Of a stretch of 64,000 nucleotides of DNA, positions 44,854 to 57,703 are shown piece by piece. Position 1 is the stretch's first letter. Every line of letters starts with the position of its first letter. The position numbers and the translations under genes are program-made. This DNA is from Anisodus tanguticus (lineage: Eukaryota; Streptophyta; Magnoliopsida; Solanales; Solanaceae), in assembly GCA_034509755.1 (NCBI GenBank), contig CM067550.1, forward strand, positions 15,183,001 through 15,247,000. Reading direction: 5' to 3'. The notes beneath the pieces are model-generated. The model was not told the DNA's origin. It ran no database searches and saw only the letters and a program-made list of their open reading frames with translations.

Positions 44854-47800
44854 TCAAGCTCCGAACTTGGGCACTTTAGCAGTTGAGATTTGTGCAAGAA
44901 AGTGCTCTGCGACAAGTCGTCGTTGAATTTTCCCAGTTGCAGTTTTTGGAAGAGAATCAGTCATGAATACCTTTTTGGGGACCTTAAAGGCTGCTAGATT
45001 TTTCTTGCAGAATTTCAAGACCTCTTCTTCATCTATCTTTGTCCCTTCTCTTGGAATAACCGCACAGTTTATCTGTGAAATGGAATGTATCTGTATTAGA
45101 CTCTCTTAAATAAATATCAACTAGAACAAGAGAAATAGACAAAATACATTTGACACATTGCAGAATGAAAGCAATGTTTCATGACAAATGAAGTCCTTTT
45201 ATTTATGTAAGTTGTTGAATGAGACATAAAATTGGGGTCATTTTGTTACCTCTTCACCATACTTGTCATCAGGAACTCCGAAAGCAACAGCCAGAGCAAT
45301 ATCCGGATGAGAAGCAAGCACCGCGTCCACTTCAATAGGAGATATTTTTTCTCCTGAAATTGAAAGATGGAAAATTACACATCAGAAACAGTTCATGGGG
45401 TGGTCCAAACAGTTTAATGCATTGGACTTGTCAACTATATATTAGTCTTTACATTATTAGTACAGCCAGAAACCCATAGTTGAATAGACTAATAAAGAAA
45501 TAGTGTAACATAAACTGAAACATAAGATGAATTTCTTTTTGTATTGTTTTGCGGAGATCATTGGATTCTTGGGATCTACTTTGAGTCTTTGTGTAAATAG
45601 CTTTTAAGACAGGCTTAAAGCAAAACCTATGTTTGGCTTTTGGTTTAAAGACATTATCGAATGGTTGAAAAAGTAGATGTCAATATCATGAACCTAAAAT
45701 TGGGTAATTTACGAAAATTACAATGGAGAAAGGCTCTAAGTAAGCTGTTACATCCTACCTAATAGTAAAAGGGCGGTGCAAGCCAAGTTTGATGGCAACT
45801 TAATCATACTTCGACCACAAATTTACCTAAAACCAGTCGATAAAATAATAGATACACGGTCCACTCTAATGTACAACTAGAATATCCTCCCCCAATAACA
45901 ATGACAAGTTCAAGAAAGAAAGTCAATGCATATATTTTTTTATAAAATTCTTAATATTTTAATATTAAATAGCAAGTATAAAACACGTTTTCGTAAAAAT
46001 AAATCGATCAATTAGTCAACTACGCCTCAGTGCCTATATGAGTCCGCGTGCACTCCCACATGTGCGGTCTGAGGAGGGTAGAGTGTATGCAGACCTTACC
46101 CTTACCTTGTGGAGATAAAGTCTGTTTCCCATAGACCCTCGATTCAAGTAACGCAATTCAAAGCCGTTTGAAAAAGGAAATACGGAAATTATAAACAAGA
46201 ATTATAAAGTAAAAAGCTGACATACCTCCACGGTTGATCAACTCCTTGATCCTTCCAACCAAATGCAAATATCCATCAGAGTCCAAGTATCCCACATCTC
46301 CAGTGTGAAACCATCCAAACTGGAAAGCAGATTTATTAGCCTCAGGATTATTCTTATACCCTTTAGTTACATTTGGACCCCTAATGCAAATTTCTCCCTT
46401 TGCATCAGGTCCTTGTACTACACCATTCTCATCAAATATTCCCATTTCTTGGCCCACGGGCTTCCCTACTGAGCCCGGTAAATGCGGGCCATTTTCGGGT
46501 AATGGATTTGAACACATCAAATGTGTTGCCTCTGTCATTGCATATGCCTCTAAAACAGGTGCACCAAATGCTTCATCTAGCCGGGCCAATATGGATGGCG
46601 CGAGAGCTGCACTGCAACTCCGAATGAACCGGAGTTTTGGGTAAGAAGACTCGGGTTTGGTGAAATGGCGGTCCAATAGGATTTGGTGAATGGTAGGCAC
46701 CGCGGTGTACCATGTGGCGTTGTACTTGATCATGTCCGACCAGAAAGATGAAGCGGAGAATCTCCCGGAAGCAGGGAGGGTCACGGATCCTCCAGCACCA
46801 AGCGAGCTCAGTAACCCTACAAGTAGAGGTGACAAATAAGCGAGTTGGATCAAATTTGGATGTATTAGAATGAGTCAAATTATTAAAAGGTTCATCCTTG
46901 AACCGTCCAAAGTTTGCTTAGGTTAATATGAGTTTGGTCAAGATGGATCAATAACGAGTCATAACACAACCTATCCATCATGATTGAATTTCACAACCCT
47001 TTTTTTTGTGCTTTTGAAAAAGAAAAGTGAACTTATGTATTTTTCTTGATTTAGTAATTTTAGTTCTAACAAATTTATATCTCACAATCTACAAACTGAA
47101 TTTTGTATGTTTGGGTTCGTGTTGCATTTCGACCAGTTTTTACACAAAAGGCATTTTGGGTTCAATTCCGTTGGCTCAAGTCATCAAGTGGATCATAATC
47201 TAACTCGTTTAAACTTGGACGGACTAAACGAGTTACTAAAAATCCAATGATTTTGTCACATTTACCTGCAAGTAATCCATGAACATGAAAGAGTGGCAAC
47301 ACGATGACCGTAGAGTCCGAATCAACGAGTTTGTAAACCGATTTGATGTTGTTCACTGATGACACTAAATTGTTCTGTGTCAGGGGAACACCCTTTGGTC
47401 GACTCGTAGTGCCCGAAGTATGAAGAAAAAGTGCAACATCTGATGGTTCATTAACGATCTTAGAAATCGAATCAGAATCGGAAACCGGACTACTCGGGGT
47501 GAGAGAGATATCAGAGTCGGGTTGGGACAGAGTTACAGTAATTTGAGGGATATTGAGCTTTGTAGCAGCTACTTGAGCTGCCTCATTTCCTTCTTTTGCA
47601 ATTAACAAGATTTTGGACTCGGAATCTGATAAATAAAACTCGAATTCTTCGGGCATGTACGCTGAATTTAGTGGAGCTGCTGTGGCTCGAACTCGAATCA
47701 CAGCTAGAAACATAATCACGAACTGCAAGACAATTTCACTTAATTGTTAAAAACGGAACATTCTTTCGTGGATGTAAAGTGTACTGTTAGATCAAACAAG

Positions 47801-48707
47801 AATGCATGTTTTAAAATCTGAAATTCTGATAATTATATCACTAACGTAACGAAATTCAAACACTTTAATAGCCAGATGATAATATAGTTACATTTTAGTA
47901 CAATTTAATTTAGTGTAAAGGGTCAAATTTGCTCCTGAGCGGTGAAAAATGAATAGTTGCCTTTCGTTAATAGTTGGGGTCAAATTTTCCCTCCATTTAA
48001 AAAAAAATAATCTTAATTGCGCGGGTGCTAAGCTTTTACGGTTTAAAAATAAGGGCAAATTTATTCCATTTCCCATAATTCAGGGGCAAATTTATTCCAT
48101 TTCCCATAATTCAGGGGCAAATTTGACCCCAACTAGTAACAACTAGGACATATTTGACCCCGTCTATTAATGGAGGAGGACAAATCTGTTCTATTTTTTT
48201 TATAATTCGGGACAAATTTAACCCTTTACCTTTTAATTTACACTCTCCGTCCCAATTTATATGATATAATTTGATCGGCACGAACTTTAACAAATAATAG
48301 AAGACTTAAATATTATGGTCTAGAATAAGTCAAAGATATTTGCGTGGTTATAAATCTAGTTAACCGTAAAAGGTAAAGTTTAAAATTAATTTATTGCCAA
48401 ATAAAAAAAAGTATCATTTTTTTGGATTGACTTAAAAGGAAAGTGTGTCATATAAATTGGGACAGATTGATAGTATAAAAAATATTTATAGTTAGTTTGA
48501 ATATACCTCGATAGTGTTGGGAAAGGTAAGAGCGACGACATCAGCGGGCTTAACACCGGCAGCAACAAGTTGAGAAGAGGCATTTTCGATAAGTTCATGA
48601 AGCCTTGCATGTGTGACATCGAATTTCCCCGAAACAGATATCGCCTGGCGGGCAGGGTATTTTTCAGCAACATGTTTCAACAACCCCGTGAGCGTTACAC
48701 TTTCCAT
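44854..48707 (-). CDS. AAE3: AAE3-type acyl-activating enzyme (oxalate--CoA ligase), 5 exons, 523 aa
   Basis: Exons 48507-48707, 47266-47722, 46226-46816, 45250-45353 and 44854-45072 join in phase with GT-AG borders to 523 codons plus TGA. Starts MESVTLTGLLKHVAEKYPAR. Motifs: AMP-binding P-loop FLHTSGTTSRPKGVPLT, YTAVPTIHQ, EAYAMTEATH, GEICIRGPNVTKGY, GWFHTGDVGY and the C-terminal catalytic-lysine motif PKTATGKIQRR. The ANL enzyme AAE3 in Arabidopsis makes oxalyl-CoA from oxalate, ATP and CoA, the first step of CoA-dependent oxalate degradation, in the cytosol. Length and blocks match that enzyme closely, better than 4-coumarate:CoA ligase. No SKL-type peroxisomal tail (ends KFGA). Intron 1 holds two MITEs; intron 3 holds a dispersed repeat. 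No frame faults. Confidence 0.93.
46040..46200 (+). repeat. Copy of the CAA-rich dispersed repeat in AAE3 intron 3
   Basis: 'gcggtctgaggagggtagag', 'tatgcagaccttacccttac', 'cccatagaccctcgattcaa' and 'tttgaaaaaggaaatacgg'. Lacks the CAA-rich start. The tail is shared with 60355. Confidence 0.6.
47904..48240. mobile_element. MITE with 9-bp TSD in AAE3 intron 1
   Basis: TTTAATTTA at 47904-47912 and 48232-48240 flanks 47913-48231. Termini 'gtgtaaagggtcaaatttgc' and 'gacaaatttaaccctttacc' are inverted repeats. Contains a perfect direct duplication of about 31 bp ('aaatttattccatttcccat', 48057-48118). The end sequence 'aagggtcaaattt' resembles the Pack-MULE end at 28966. Confidence 0.7.
48241..48475. 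mobile_element. Stowaway-like MITE in AAE3 intron 1
   Basis: 'cactctccgtcccaatttat' on the left and 'catataaattgggacagatt' on the right form terminal inverted repeats; about 235 bp, AT-rich. It directly abuts the previous MITE. Confidence 0.7.
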
Positions 48708-48833
48708 TTTTCAACAAATAAATCAAATGTCTCAGAGCTGATTAATACAAAAGAAAGAAGATGATTAATTGCTAGTAAGAGAAATATTGAAATTAATAAA
48801 ATGAAATGAAAATTGGGCAGTGATGGGGCAATG

Positions 48834-48843
48834 CATATATAGA
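48834..48843 (-). promoter_or_regulatory. TATA box of AAE3
   Basis: Minus-strand CTATATATGC about 130 bp upstream of the ATG at 48707; no competing TATA nearer the start. Confidence 0.5.
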
Positions 48844-48859
48844 GTATAGTGGCGGCCTA

Positions 48860-50646
48860 AAAGATGCAAAGAAGTAGGGAGGAAGGCAGGATCTAATTTT
48901 GAGTATGCAAGATCGATCAGGGAAGGTAGGTATGAAAATTACAAGTGGCAAATTCTTGGAGAGTGCACATTTCCTCGATTTTCTCACCTAGGGTCCGTTA
49001 GATGCTGACGGTTATACGCTGAATCCATAATAATACAAGAATGATTGTTGATGACTGACGCAACATAAGGGCAGAACTAAATAAAAAAAAACTTTTAAAT
49101 TATGTGGTTTTAAATTAAAGATGTGTAATATTCTTTAAATTTTGTGGTTTTAAACTTGCATTGTGATTGAAAAATTTACTAAATATAGAAAGATGTACTC
49201 TTTTTGGGACAGACCAAAAAGGAAAGTGACACTTAAATTGAGACGGAGAGAGTATTTTTTAGTAGCGTTAGTTCAAATCTTATATTTTCATTAAGAAATT
49301 AACTAAATATATATAAAATGAAATTCAAAATCTAATTACTGACATTATTAGACAATAATTTAAAACCCATTAAGTTTAAATTCTAGTAACGCGAGGCTGC
49401 ATAAGATGACATGGGTGAAGCAAATTGGGTGAAAGGAGAAAAGATGGTCGGCCAAAAGGTTTCTTGGAAAGACCAACTCCAAATTGGCTTCTTTTGTGTT
49501 GCAAGTTGAAAGTTGTTTTGTCTATAGAGTAAGAGGAAGGACAAGGATTCTACCAAACAGCTTCGCACCCATAGAGCTTCCCAGCTCAGAGGATTATTAG
49601 ACCATGTTTTTCATTTTACGATGTTCTTTTGCTTTTTAATATGTTTAAATGAACTACAAGTAACATCTCTTTTTATTTGAATTTTTTTGATTTAGAATTT
49701 ATTGTTTTACAATAATGATATGTTTTTGTAGCAATAAATTTTTATAGTAATATGTTTCAAATCAAGAGTTCTAAGGATACATTTTGAGAAAAATATTTCT
49801 TTCCTTTTAAATTTAATTTTTGTCTCATTAAACATCGTTTTATAAAATGAGACAGACAAAGTATTAAACTTTTAAATTTTAATGTGATATTTGCTTATAA
49901 GATTAACTTTTCATCCTATTTTATATCGACTTTTAGTGAATTCAATCCTAGCAAGATCTGAAGATTCATGGTAGAAACAAATAAACTTATATAAGTCATT
50001 TGAATGAACGTTATATGGTAATCCATGTAATATTTCTTTAAATAGTTCTCATAAGTTTTTTCTTAAAAGAAAAGCTCAAGTACACTTGTCATTCCGTCAA
50101 CCATTCATGTTGTTTACATTCAACGGCACAAAAGAGAATGGGCATTTGAGATAGACCTAACACTTACTTTTTGGGGAGAAAACAATATTTAAGGGAAAAA
50201 CATAAAGAATTTTAATTTGTTTGCAGGTTTATTAACAAATCAATATGAATAGTGATTTAAAAGAATTAGACGATACCCTTTCTATTTCAAATTTTCTTTC
50301 TTTTTACGGTTCCTCTTAATTACCTATCTTTAATTTGAACATCCGATAATTAAACATTGATTCGTTTAATCAGAAGGGAATCGTCAAGTTTGACCTATTA
50401 TATACTGCTCCTATTTTTTAAGACCAAGAGACCAACTTAAATCAAAATACGCGTCCTTGTTTTTGCAGCTTGCGTACTTCGAAAAATCGTAGGTTTTAGA
50501 TGGGTTTTTAAACAACTAAGAGATTATGAGATGGATTAAAGATATATACAATAATTATGTAGAAATTGTTTTTATACCACCGGTAACTTTAAACACGCAA
50601 TAACATGTTAGTTGCCATTTTTATCCGATTAATTATCCGTTAATAT
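48860..50646. other. AAE3 upstream intergenic region
   Basis: AT-rich. About 49190-49260 ('tttttgggacagaccaaaaa', 'ttaaattgagacggagagag') is half of a Stowaway-like MITE. No exon recognised elsewhere. Confidence 0.4.
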
Positions 50647-50826
50647 TAATTTATTAGAAGGGGAGACTTGGAGTAACTGGTAAAGTTACTGCCATGTGAC
50701 CAGGATGTCCCGAGTTCAAGCCGTGGAAACAACCTCTTGCAGAAATGTAAGGTAAGGTTGCGTACAATAGATTCTTGTGGTTCGGCCCTTCTCCGGACCT
50801 CACATATAGCGAGAGCTTAGTGCACC

Positions 50827-53215
50827 TGTAACACCTAGTATTTCCGGATAATAAATTGAGCACATACGTAGGCAAGTGGACCTGACCTCGGGAAGTTTAT
50901 GTTGTACTTGCATATACTAATAAGGAAATTAGTATATAAAAAATGTGATCCTGAAATAATTTTTGGATTTCACAAGTGTGGCGACGGGGATTAATAATAA
51001 CAATTGTATATCCCCAAAGAGGTTATGGACTAGTGTCATATTACAGAAATTATGACATTGAGTATAAGAAGATTTTATAAGTCGTCCGGATTTAAGTGAA
51101 TTGAGATCGAAAATTTAATTGTGTGTATAATTAATTAATTGTGGGATTAATTAATGATAACTAGGGAGACAATATATATAGTGGGGATTTATACTTGTTA
51201 CATTTTAAAACACTATTTGAGTGATTAAGCTTTATGAATACGATGGCAGCTTCCCAGCGTCTTCAAGACACTTACCCTTAGCCATTAAATATTTTCATCT
51301 CCTCAATCTTCTTCATCTCTTCAAACCATCTTCATCAAGCATCTATAGGAATCTTTCCATGGATAACGATTTGTTGCACTCTAAGTAGAAGGAGTAAAAC
51401 CTCAGTCGTTAGTTGCTAAAATTCTCGACCAAATTGGGGATTTTCTGCAAGTTTCATATAACCAAAAAGGGAGAATTCAAGGTATTCTGGGTTTTAATTC
51501 CAGTGGAACCAAAGCCTTAAACAAGGCTAGAAACACAGAAGCTAAACAAGAACCTTGAATTCAAAAAGATTTCGGCGCGAATCGATTTTGGGTTCTCACG
51601 TTTTCGCTTGTCGAAAATCGATTTGGGCGAAAGGTTTTCCGTTGATTCTCGTCGCTATGTCTAATAGAGGTAATCTTTCTTGTTCCTAAAGTTTATACAA
51701 TTTCAGAACATGATTCTTGCCATTAGCTTTAGAAGATTATCGAAAATGCTAAATTTGGGTTGGGTGTTGTCGGGACTGCCGTAATTGTAAGGTATTGGAG
51801 TTGCATGTGAAATTGTTGTACTGTTTTGGATATTGTAGTAGTAAGAAGAAGGACTAAGAGGGCTGGGTGTTTTGCTACACGCATAGGTTTCGAAATAAAT
51901 GGAATATAGACTCTACGCGTACAAAGTATTAGCTAGAATGTCTCAATGAAGCGATTTCTAGTATATTGATCCGATTATGACGTAAATCATTCATATGGTG
52001 TAGATAATTACTTATAAAGCTTACAAGGACCCGCGAAACTTAGATAAATTCGACAACAAGGTATGCAAGGATTTTTCTCCCTTTTTGGCATATTCTACGT
52101 ACAAGCATAACCGGATTATTGTTCCATAAAGTACTATACTCTTAGTAGTTAAGAATGATCATGTTATTGACTCTTATGTTAAAAGCCTATTTAAGTATGC
52201 TTCTAAGTCTTTATTGAGGCATATGAAAAAGATATTGATATTCACCGCGTTAGCCAAAGGTACAAGGATATTGGGCCAGGATGTATTATTGTCATTCGTG
52301 CATTCTCATTTGCATTGCATAAATATGTTATCCTGGACCACTTGTGCTATGCACACTACTATATGGTAAATATTGTATATATATGTAAGGGATATGGGAA
52401 AAGGAAAAGGCGTTATATACGCACACCACCTGCAGCTGGTACAGACTATCACAAAAGAGCCCTAAGAGGCCAATGTGATGTGATGTGATGATGTGATGCC
52501 TGTGTGGCTTATTGGGACGGGTTGCACGATCCGCAATACTAACATATATTGGGACGGGTTGCACGATCCACAACTTTAACATATATATATATATATACCG
52601 CATTTGCATCATGCATACTTTCATTTACCAATATATGGTATGATGCCCACAGAGGCTGTTATGGTAAGGAAGATGCTCGAAGAGGCTGATGTTTATGTAT
52701 ACTGCATTGTGCATAACATTTAGGCATGTGTATTAGGGCCCTCGGAGGCATTTACTGATGTTTAGCTATTTCTGTTTCAGACTATGATATAACTCTGCTA
52801 TGTTATTTCTTATACCTGACATACTCAGTATATCAGTCGTACTGACGTCCCTTTTGCCGGGGGATGCTGCGTTTTATGCCCGCATGCTCATATTGAGAGA
52901 GAGAGACGGTTCGCACTAGTAGGTTATTGGTTCAACTGGTATTTGGAGTACTCTGTTCGTTTCGGAGTCGCGGTCTGGTCGTGATATATTTTACTCTTTA
53001 GAGGCTTGTAGACAGGTGTCCTGTGGTTAGTTGTCATGTATGGCCTTGTCAGCCTTGGTATATAAATGTGTAAGTTGGGGCTTTTGGGTTGGAACTTTAT
53101 ATAATCCATCACGGCTCAGTCCGTGTTTAAATATGATTAAGGGTGGAGTGTAGATGTGGTGCCCGGCGGGTAGGGTTCGGGTGCCCGTCGCGGCCATTCG
53201 GTTAGGGTCGTGACA
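50827..53215 (+). repeat. 5' LTR of the LARD-like element
   Basis: 2389 bp. TATA-like 'caatatatatagtgggg' at about 51169. Contains a short (AT)n at about 52581. Confidence 0.92.
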
Positions 53216-56200
53216 ACTTGGTATCAGAGCAAGTCTGTCCTAGAGAGTCTACAAGCCGTGTCTAGTCGAGTCTTGGTTATGAGTGTGTTGCGCGCCACAC
53301 TTATAAGCAGGAGGCTACAGGGCATTTAGAATTGTTTCTATTCTTTCATATCATAGATTGTGCAGTAGAGCTGAATCTTTAGAATTCAAGTTTAACTCGT
53401 GCATGTTACTGCGTCGGTAATGTCGATTACCAAAAAGAAAAGTCTTCGGTTAGTTCATATTCGTATCCAGTAAGTGAGTGACTACCTCTACCAGACGAAT
53501 ACGCCAGAAGGGCAGTATGATGTAAAATGTTTCGAGATTATGAGAAGTTGTCTCACTCATATATGGAAGAGATAATGTAAGCCGAGAAAGCATAATATTT
53601 GCTATGGTTATGTGCTTGGATTAATCAAAAATAATATATGGATTTGTATGTAGATTGATAAGATTGATGTACAATTTAGTGTGGTAAAAATATGGACATG
53701 TTTTCATGTGACTTTAAAAATGATGGGAAACGTGTTAGTTGTGATTGTTCACTGGTATGTAGCCTTTAAAGGTACTGTATTCTTGTTTGAGATGTTGTAG
53801 TTAAGTCTTATTACGAACCAAACATGTTTAGGCTAGGTGTTTGATTAATTTGTTTAGGTAATCTAGTTGGTTAAGATATTCAGTAGGCTTGTATGCAATA
53901 ATGTGGTATTATTGATATGCTTTAGGACTGTGATTAGCTAAAAGGTACTATGATATATGTTGCTTGATCTTGGTTGAAGTATATAGTATTTGTGATGGTT
54001 GTGAGTTATGCATACCATCTAAATGCTTCTTCTTAAAATTATTTTGAGCCTGCTTTACTGATTCATGGGTGTGTTGAGATTTCTTGGGATTTGGCATCTG
54101 CTATAACACAGGTACACCAACAGGATATGGATTCTGTGGACTGTTGGTATGCAACCTATTAATGTATCTATTTTGACCCCTGGACATAGTGTGATCATGG
54201 GTTAGGTACAAATATTGAAGCAAGATTAATTCAGTAGGTATTTGATGTTTGTTATCTGTGATATAATGGTTGTCTGACTTAGGATTGGCATGCCAAGTTG
54301 TTTACATTTTAGGAATGTCATGCTCTGTATAACCACGTCCATAGATGAGTTTGCACAACCAGTCTAGACCTAAATTTGATAAATGAATCTGTATTAATTA
54401 GTATGCAGACTGTTTATGCTTGAAATAGTGGTAATATGACAGTTTGAGAGCCTGTTTAATTAGATAAAACTGACCTAAGTTTATATATGTTGATAAAGGT
54501 GTTGTGATAGTTTAAAGCTAACATGTGCAGTTAAACAAATCATGATGTGTTAATTTCAGGCTTGTACACATACAGAGTCAGTTAATTTCATGCCTAAATA
54601 TTGTTAACTTAAGGTTTGTTCAAGTTATATGTAGATTTTGACCTCCTAGATGGATTTCAACCCTTCTAATTTTAAAACATGACCTTTCATGTTGGAATTC
54701 CAATCAAGGATATGTTACAGGTAAGAAAATGTGCAAAGGTTGTTTAGTTCATAGTGTACTTGCCAATATATGTTGTTTCTGCTCTTCTATGGGCTTGTTG
54801 AGAGATACATGTCTGATATTTGATAGCATGCTATTTAAAAGTGGCTTTGTAGAAACCATGTCTAGAAAAACTTAACATGGCCAAGCCTTGTTTCTGCATA
54901 CATGTTTAGATAAAACTAAATAGAGTACCTAACCAAAGTAGGTTGCATTTAGTTACTTATTTCTATGTTTTTTTCTTTCCATTGGTTACATCCTAGTCCA
55001 TTCATTCACTCCAAATACTTGCCTAAGGACCAGCTTATATATGATCCAGTGTTCATCTTGTACTTAAGATATGAGGCATTTAGCTATCATACTTGTTGTT
55101 AGTATGGCTGTTAATTGATGTCCCCTATTGTACTGTTTAGCTGTTGTTTTTGTTGCTGCTACTACTGTCCCTGTTGCACTTCAAACATATGTTGCTGCCT
55201 CAGTTTGTGACAGATGTTGCTGCTCTTTTTCAGTCTCAAATGTCCTGTTTTCAAACATGTTGTGCCCTTTTCAGTTATTCTGTGACATGTCATGTCTGCC
55301 AAATTGCTGAATAATATCAACACTGACATTTTGTATCTATTTGAACTGGATTTTGCCATGTTGAAGTTATTACCTATTTGCACCCCATGTTTAACTCAAT
55401 CATATTCATGCAATAGCATGTATAGACTATGATTTGGTGCTAGAACTGTCTAAGTGAGTAGAAGATCTTGATATATGATTTGAATAAGATACTGCTTAGG
55501 AAGAAATGTCTTGCCCCTTGTCAAATTGTGCATTCATGCCTTGACTACATGTTTAAGGGTATATATGTATTTTCCTTTGTTCATGACTCATTTTGTGTAA
55601 GCATGTTGAGTATGTGTATGATGGAAAATTGCCTTGACCTTGCTGTGTTGCACTGTCCTGTTCTATTTTGGTATGTTATTGAGGTGTTAAGTTATTTTGA
55701 GTTAGTCCTTTGCACATTGCTTGGTGCAAACCTGAAAGAAAAATATTGCAGTTCTCCTTTCCTGTTTTCAGTTTGATACATGTGATCTCTGTGTTGACTT
55801 GAGAGGTCTACTAGATAGGCTTCATAAATCTGTCTGGTTGTGTATTAGGTTAAATGATATCTATATTAAGGAGGTTTAGAATTGATATATGATAATTTGG
55901 TCCTAAATGCCTATATGTGTTGATTTGTGTCCATTGTTTGCCCTATTCTAGGTGTAGCATAAATCAATGAATGATGGTTAAGGTTCCTTAGAACAACTCT
56001 GGAACTCTGTATGCTTGTATTTCTGTGTCTTTAATCCTGTCTAGGTGTATTTGAGTCTTTGTAAACATGAATATTGAGAAAGGATAGCATGATCCAATCT
56101 GACTCTGTTTGTCTATATTAACCACGTCAAAGCTATGTTGCATGTCTTGGTCTCAAATACTATGGGCAGCTATGTCTATTTGCATCAGTCCATCTTTAAA

Positions 56201-57703
56201 TGACATCATATGTTTGGGTCAACATGAACACCCTGCATATCTACTAAAGTCTGCTTTGCCTCTGTGCTTATGTCTGTTTACATCTAAATTTGCTAAGGTT
56301 ACCAATGCATTATAGGGAGTTAGAGGTTGACCATTAGTGTGTGATATGTTTATATCTTCATGTATGGTTTAGTTTCAGGACTTGATACTTAGCTTGATGG
56401 TATGTAGGAATAGGAGTATGCATTTAAGCATCTTATGATGTTCTCTATTCATGATAGAACTGATAGCATAAGTGTATATCAACAACATGCCTATCTTCAT
56501 CTTTTGTATAAACCGGTCCTTAGAGAAATCTGATAGTACTATGTTAAGTGTCTTACTTCATCCCTAATCTGTTTATTTTTGGTTAAGCTAATTGACTGCC
56601 CTAAATGAAATTAGATAGGATATGTGTGTTTTTGTTATGTCTATGTTTTCTTAACCTGAATTTTATGTGGCCTGAGCTATGAATAATGTTTTGTGTTATT
56701 TCTGGTGCTAAGTTGAGAGCCGTATGAACTGATAACAATATTTACGTTAAAGTTAGGACAGATCTCATCCTCTATATTTGATTTGGTAAATGAGTTTATA
56801 GCTATGATCATGTATGATTTAGATGTTAAAGTAAAACTATTGAGATATTGCACAAACTGTTTACTGCAACAGTGAGCATTGTTGTCACCACATCTGCATC
56901 TATTATTTTTTTTCCTGCTACAAGAATAGCTATTTAGCTGTTGTATTGCACTTCAACTTCTACATTCCTTAAACCAAATGCTTACTTTAGCTACAGCCCT
57001 GTGAGGAATTGTTTGCTACTACTTGAGGCTGATGTTTGATGCCATCTTATGATTCCTGCTTCATACTACTTATGGTTGTGCCACTTTCTCTGAATTGCTG
57101 CAGTTTGAGGTGGTAAATGTTGTTGTGTTTTGAAGCTGAAACCTGCTATATTTTGATACAATCTTAGGGCTTGGAGATTGTTGTACCTTAGTCATTAACA
57201 ACTCATTTTGGGTGTGACTTATTGCTGGATTTTGACCATTCTATTTTTGCCTGCTAGCTGCTGCATTGTATCCAGATGCTGCACTAGAAAGAAACTAATT
57301 TGTTGTTATGTTTTGATGAACTGCTGCCCTTTCTTGTTAAGGATAAAACAAATACTACACTATGGGATAATAAAATAGTTGAAGCATGATTAATTGCACT
57401 AATTTGTGTACTGTTTTAAATAACTGTGATGCATATAGGACTCTAAACTAGATGTTAGGATCCTCTATCTTCTTTGCCTGCTGTTTGAATCTAAATGATG
57501 TATAAAATATACTACAGACCTAGGCATGAATCCATCACCCTAATAACTTTCTATTTAGGCAACTAGCTAAGTGAAGATTGCTTCACACAAGGTTGCTATA
57601 TGCTAGAATCGGAAAGGTGTCACTATGTATGTATTTTATTATGACAAGAATTGGATATGTCAATACCGACATTCGAGGACGAATGTTTCTAAGGGGGAGA
57701 GGA
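53216..57703 (+). other. LARD interior: non-coding
   Basis: Starts with the initiator-Met PBS and ends with the PPT. T-rich and stop-dense in all frames that I read. The longest frames are short and show no domain. Confidence 0.8.

Noticed and set aside
46263..46644. Plus-strand frames within AAE3
   Set aside because: Antisense shadows of the conserved AAE3 exon 3.
44854..48707. 4-coumarate--CoA ligase as identity of the ANL enzyme
   Set aside because: N-terminal and internal blocks fit AAE3/oxalyl-CoA synthetase far better.
55128..56315. Cys-rich frames of 60-102 codons in the LARD interior
   Set aside because: No start context, splice pattern or domain; T-rich sequence gives Cys/Phe/Leu-rich chance frames.
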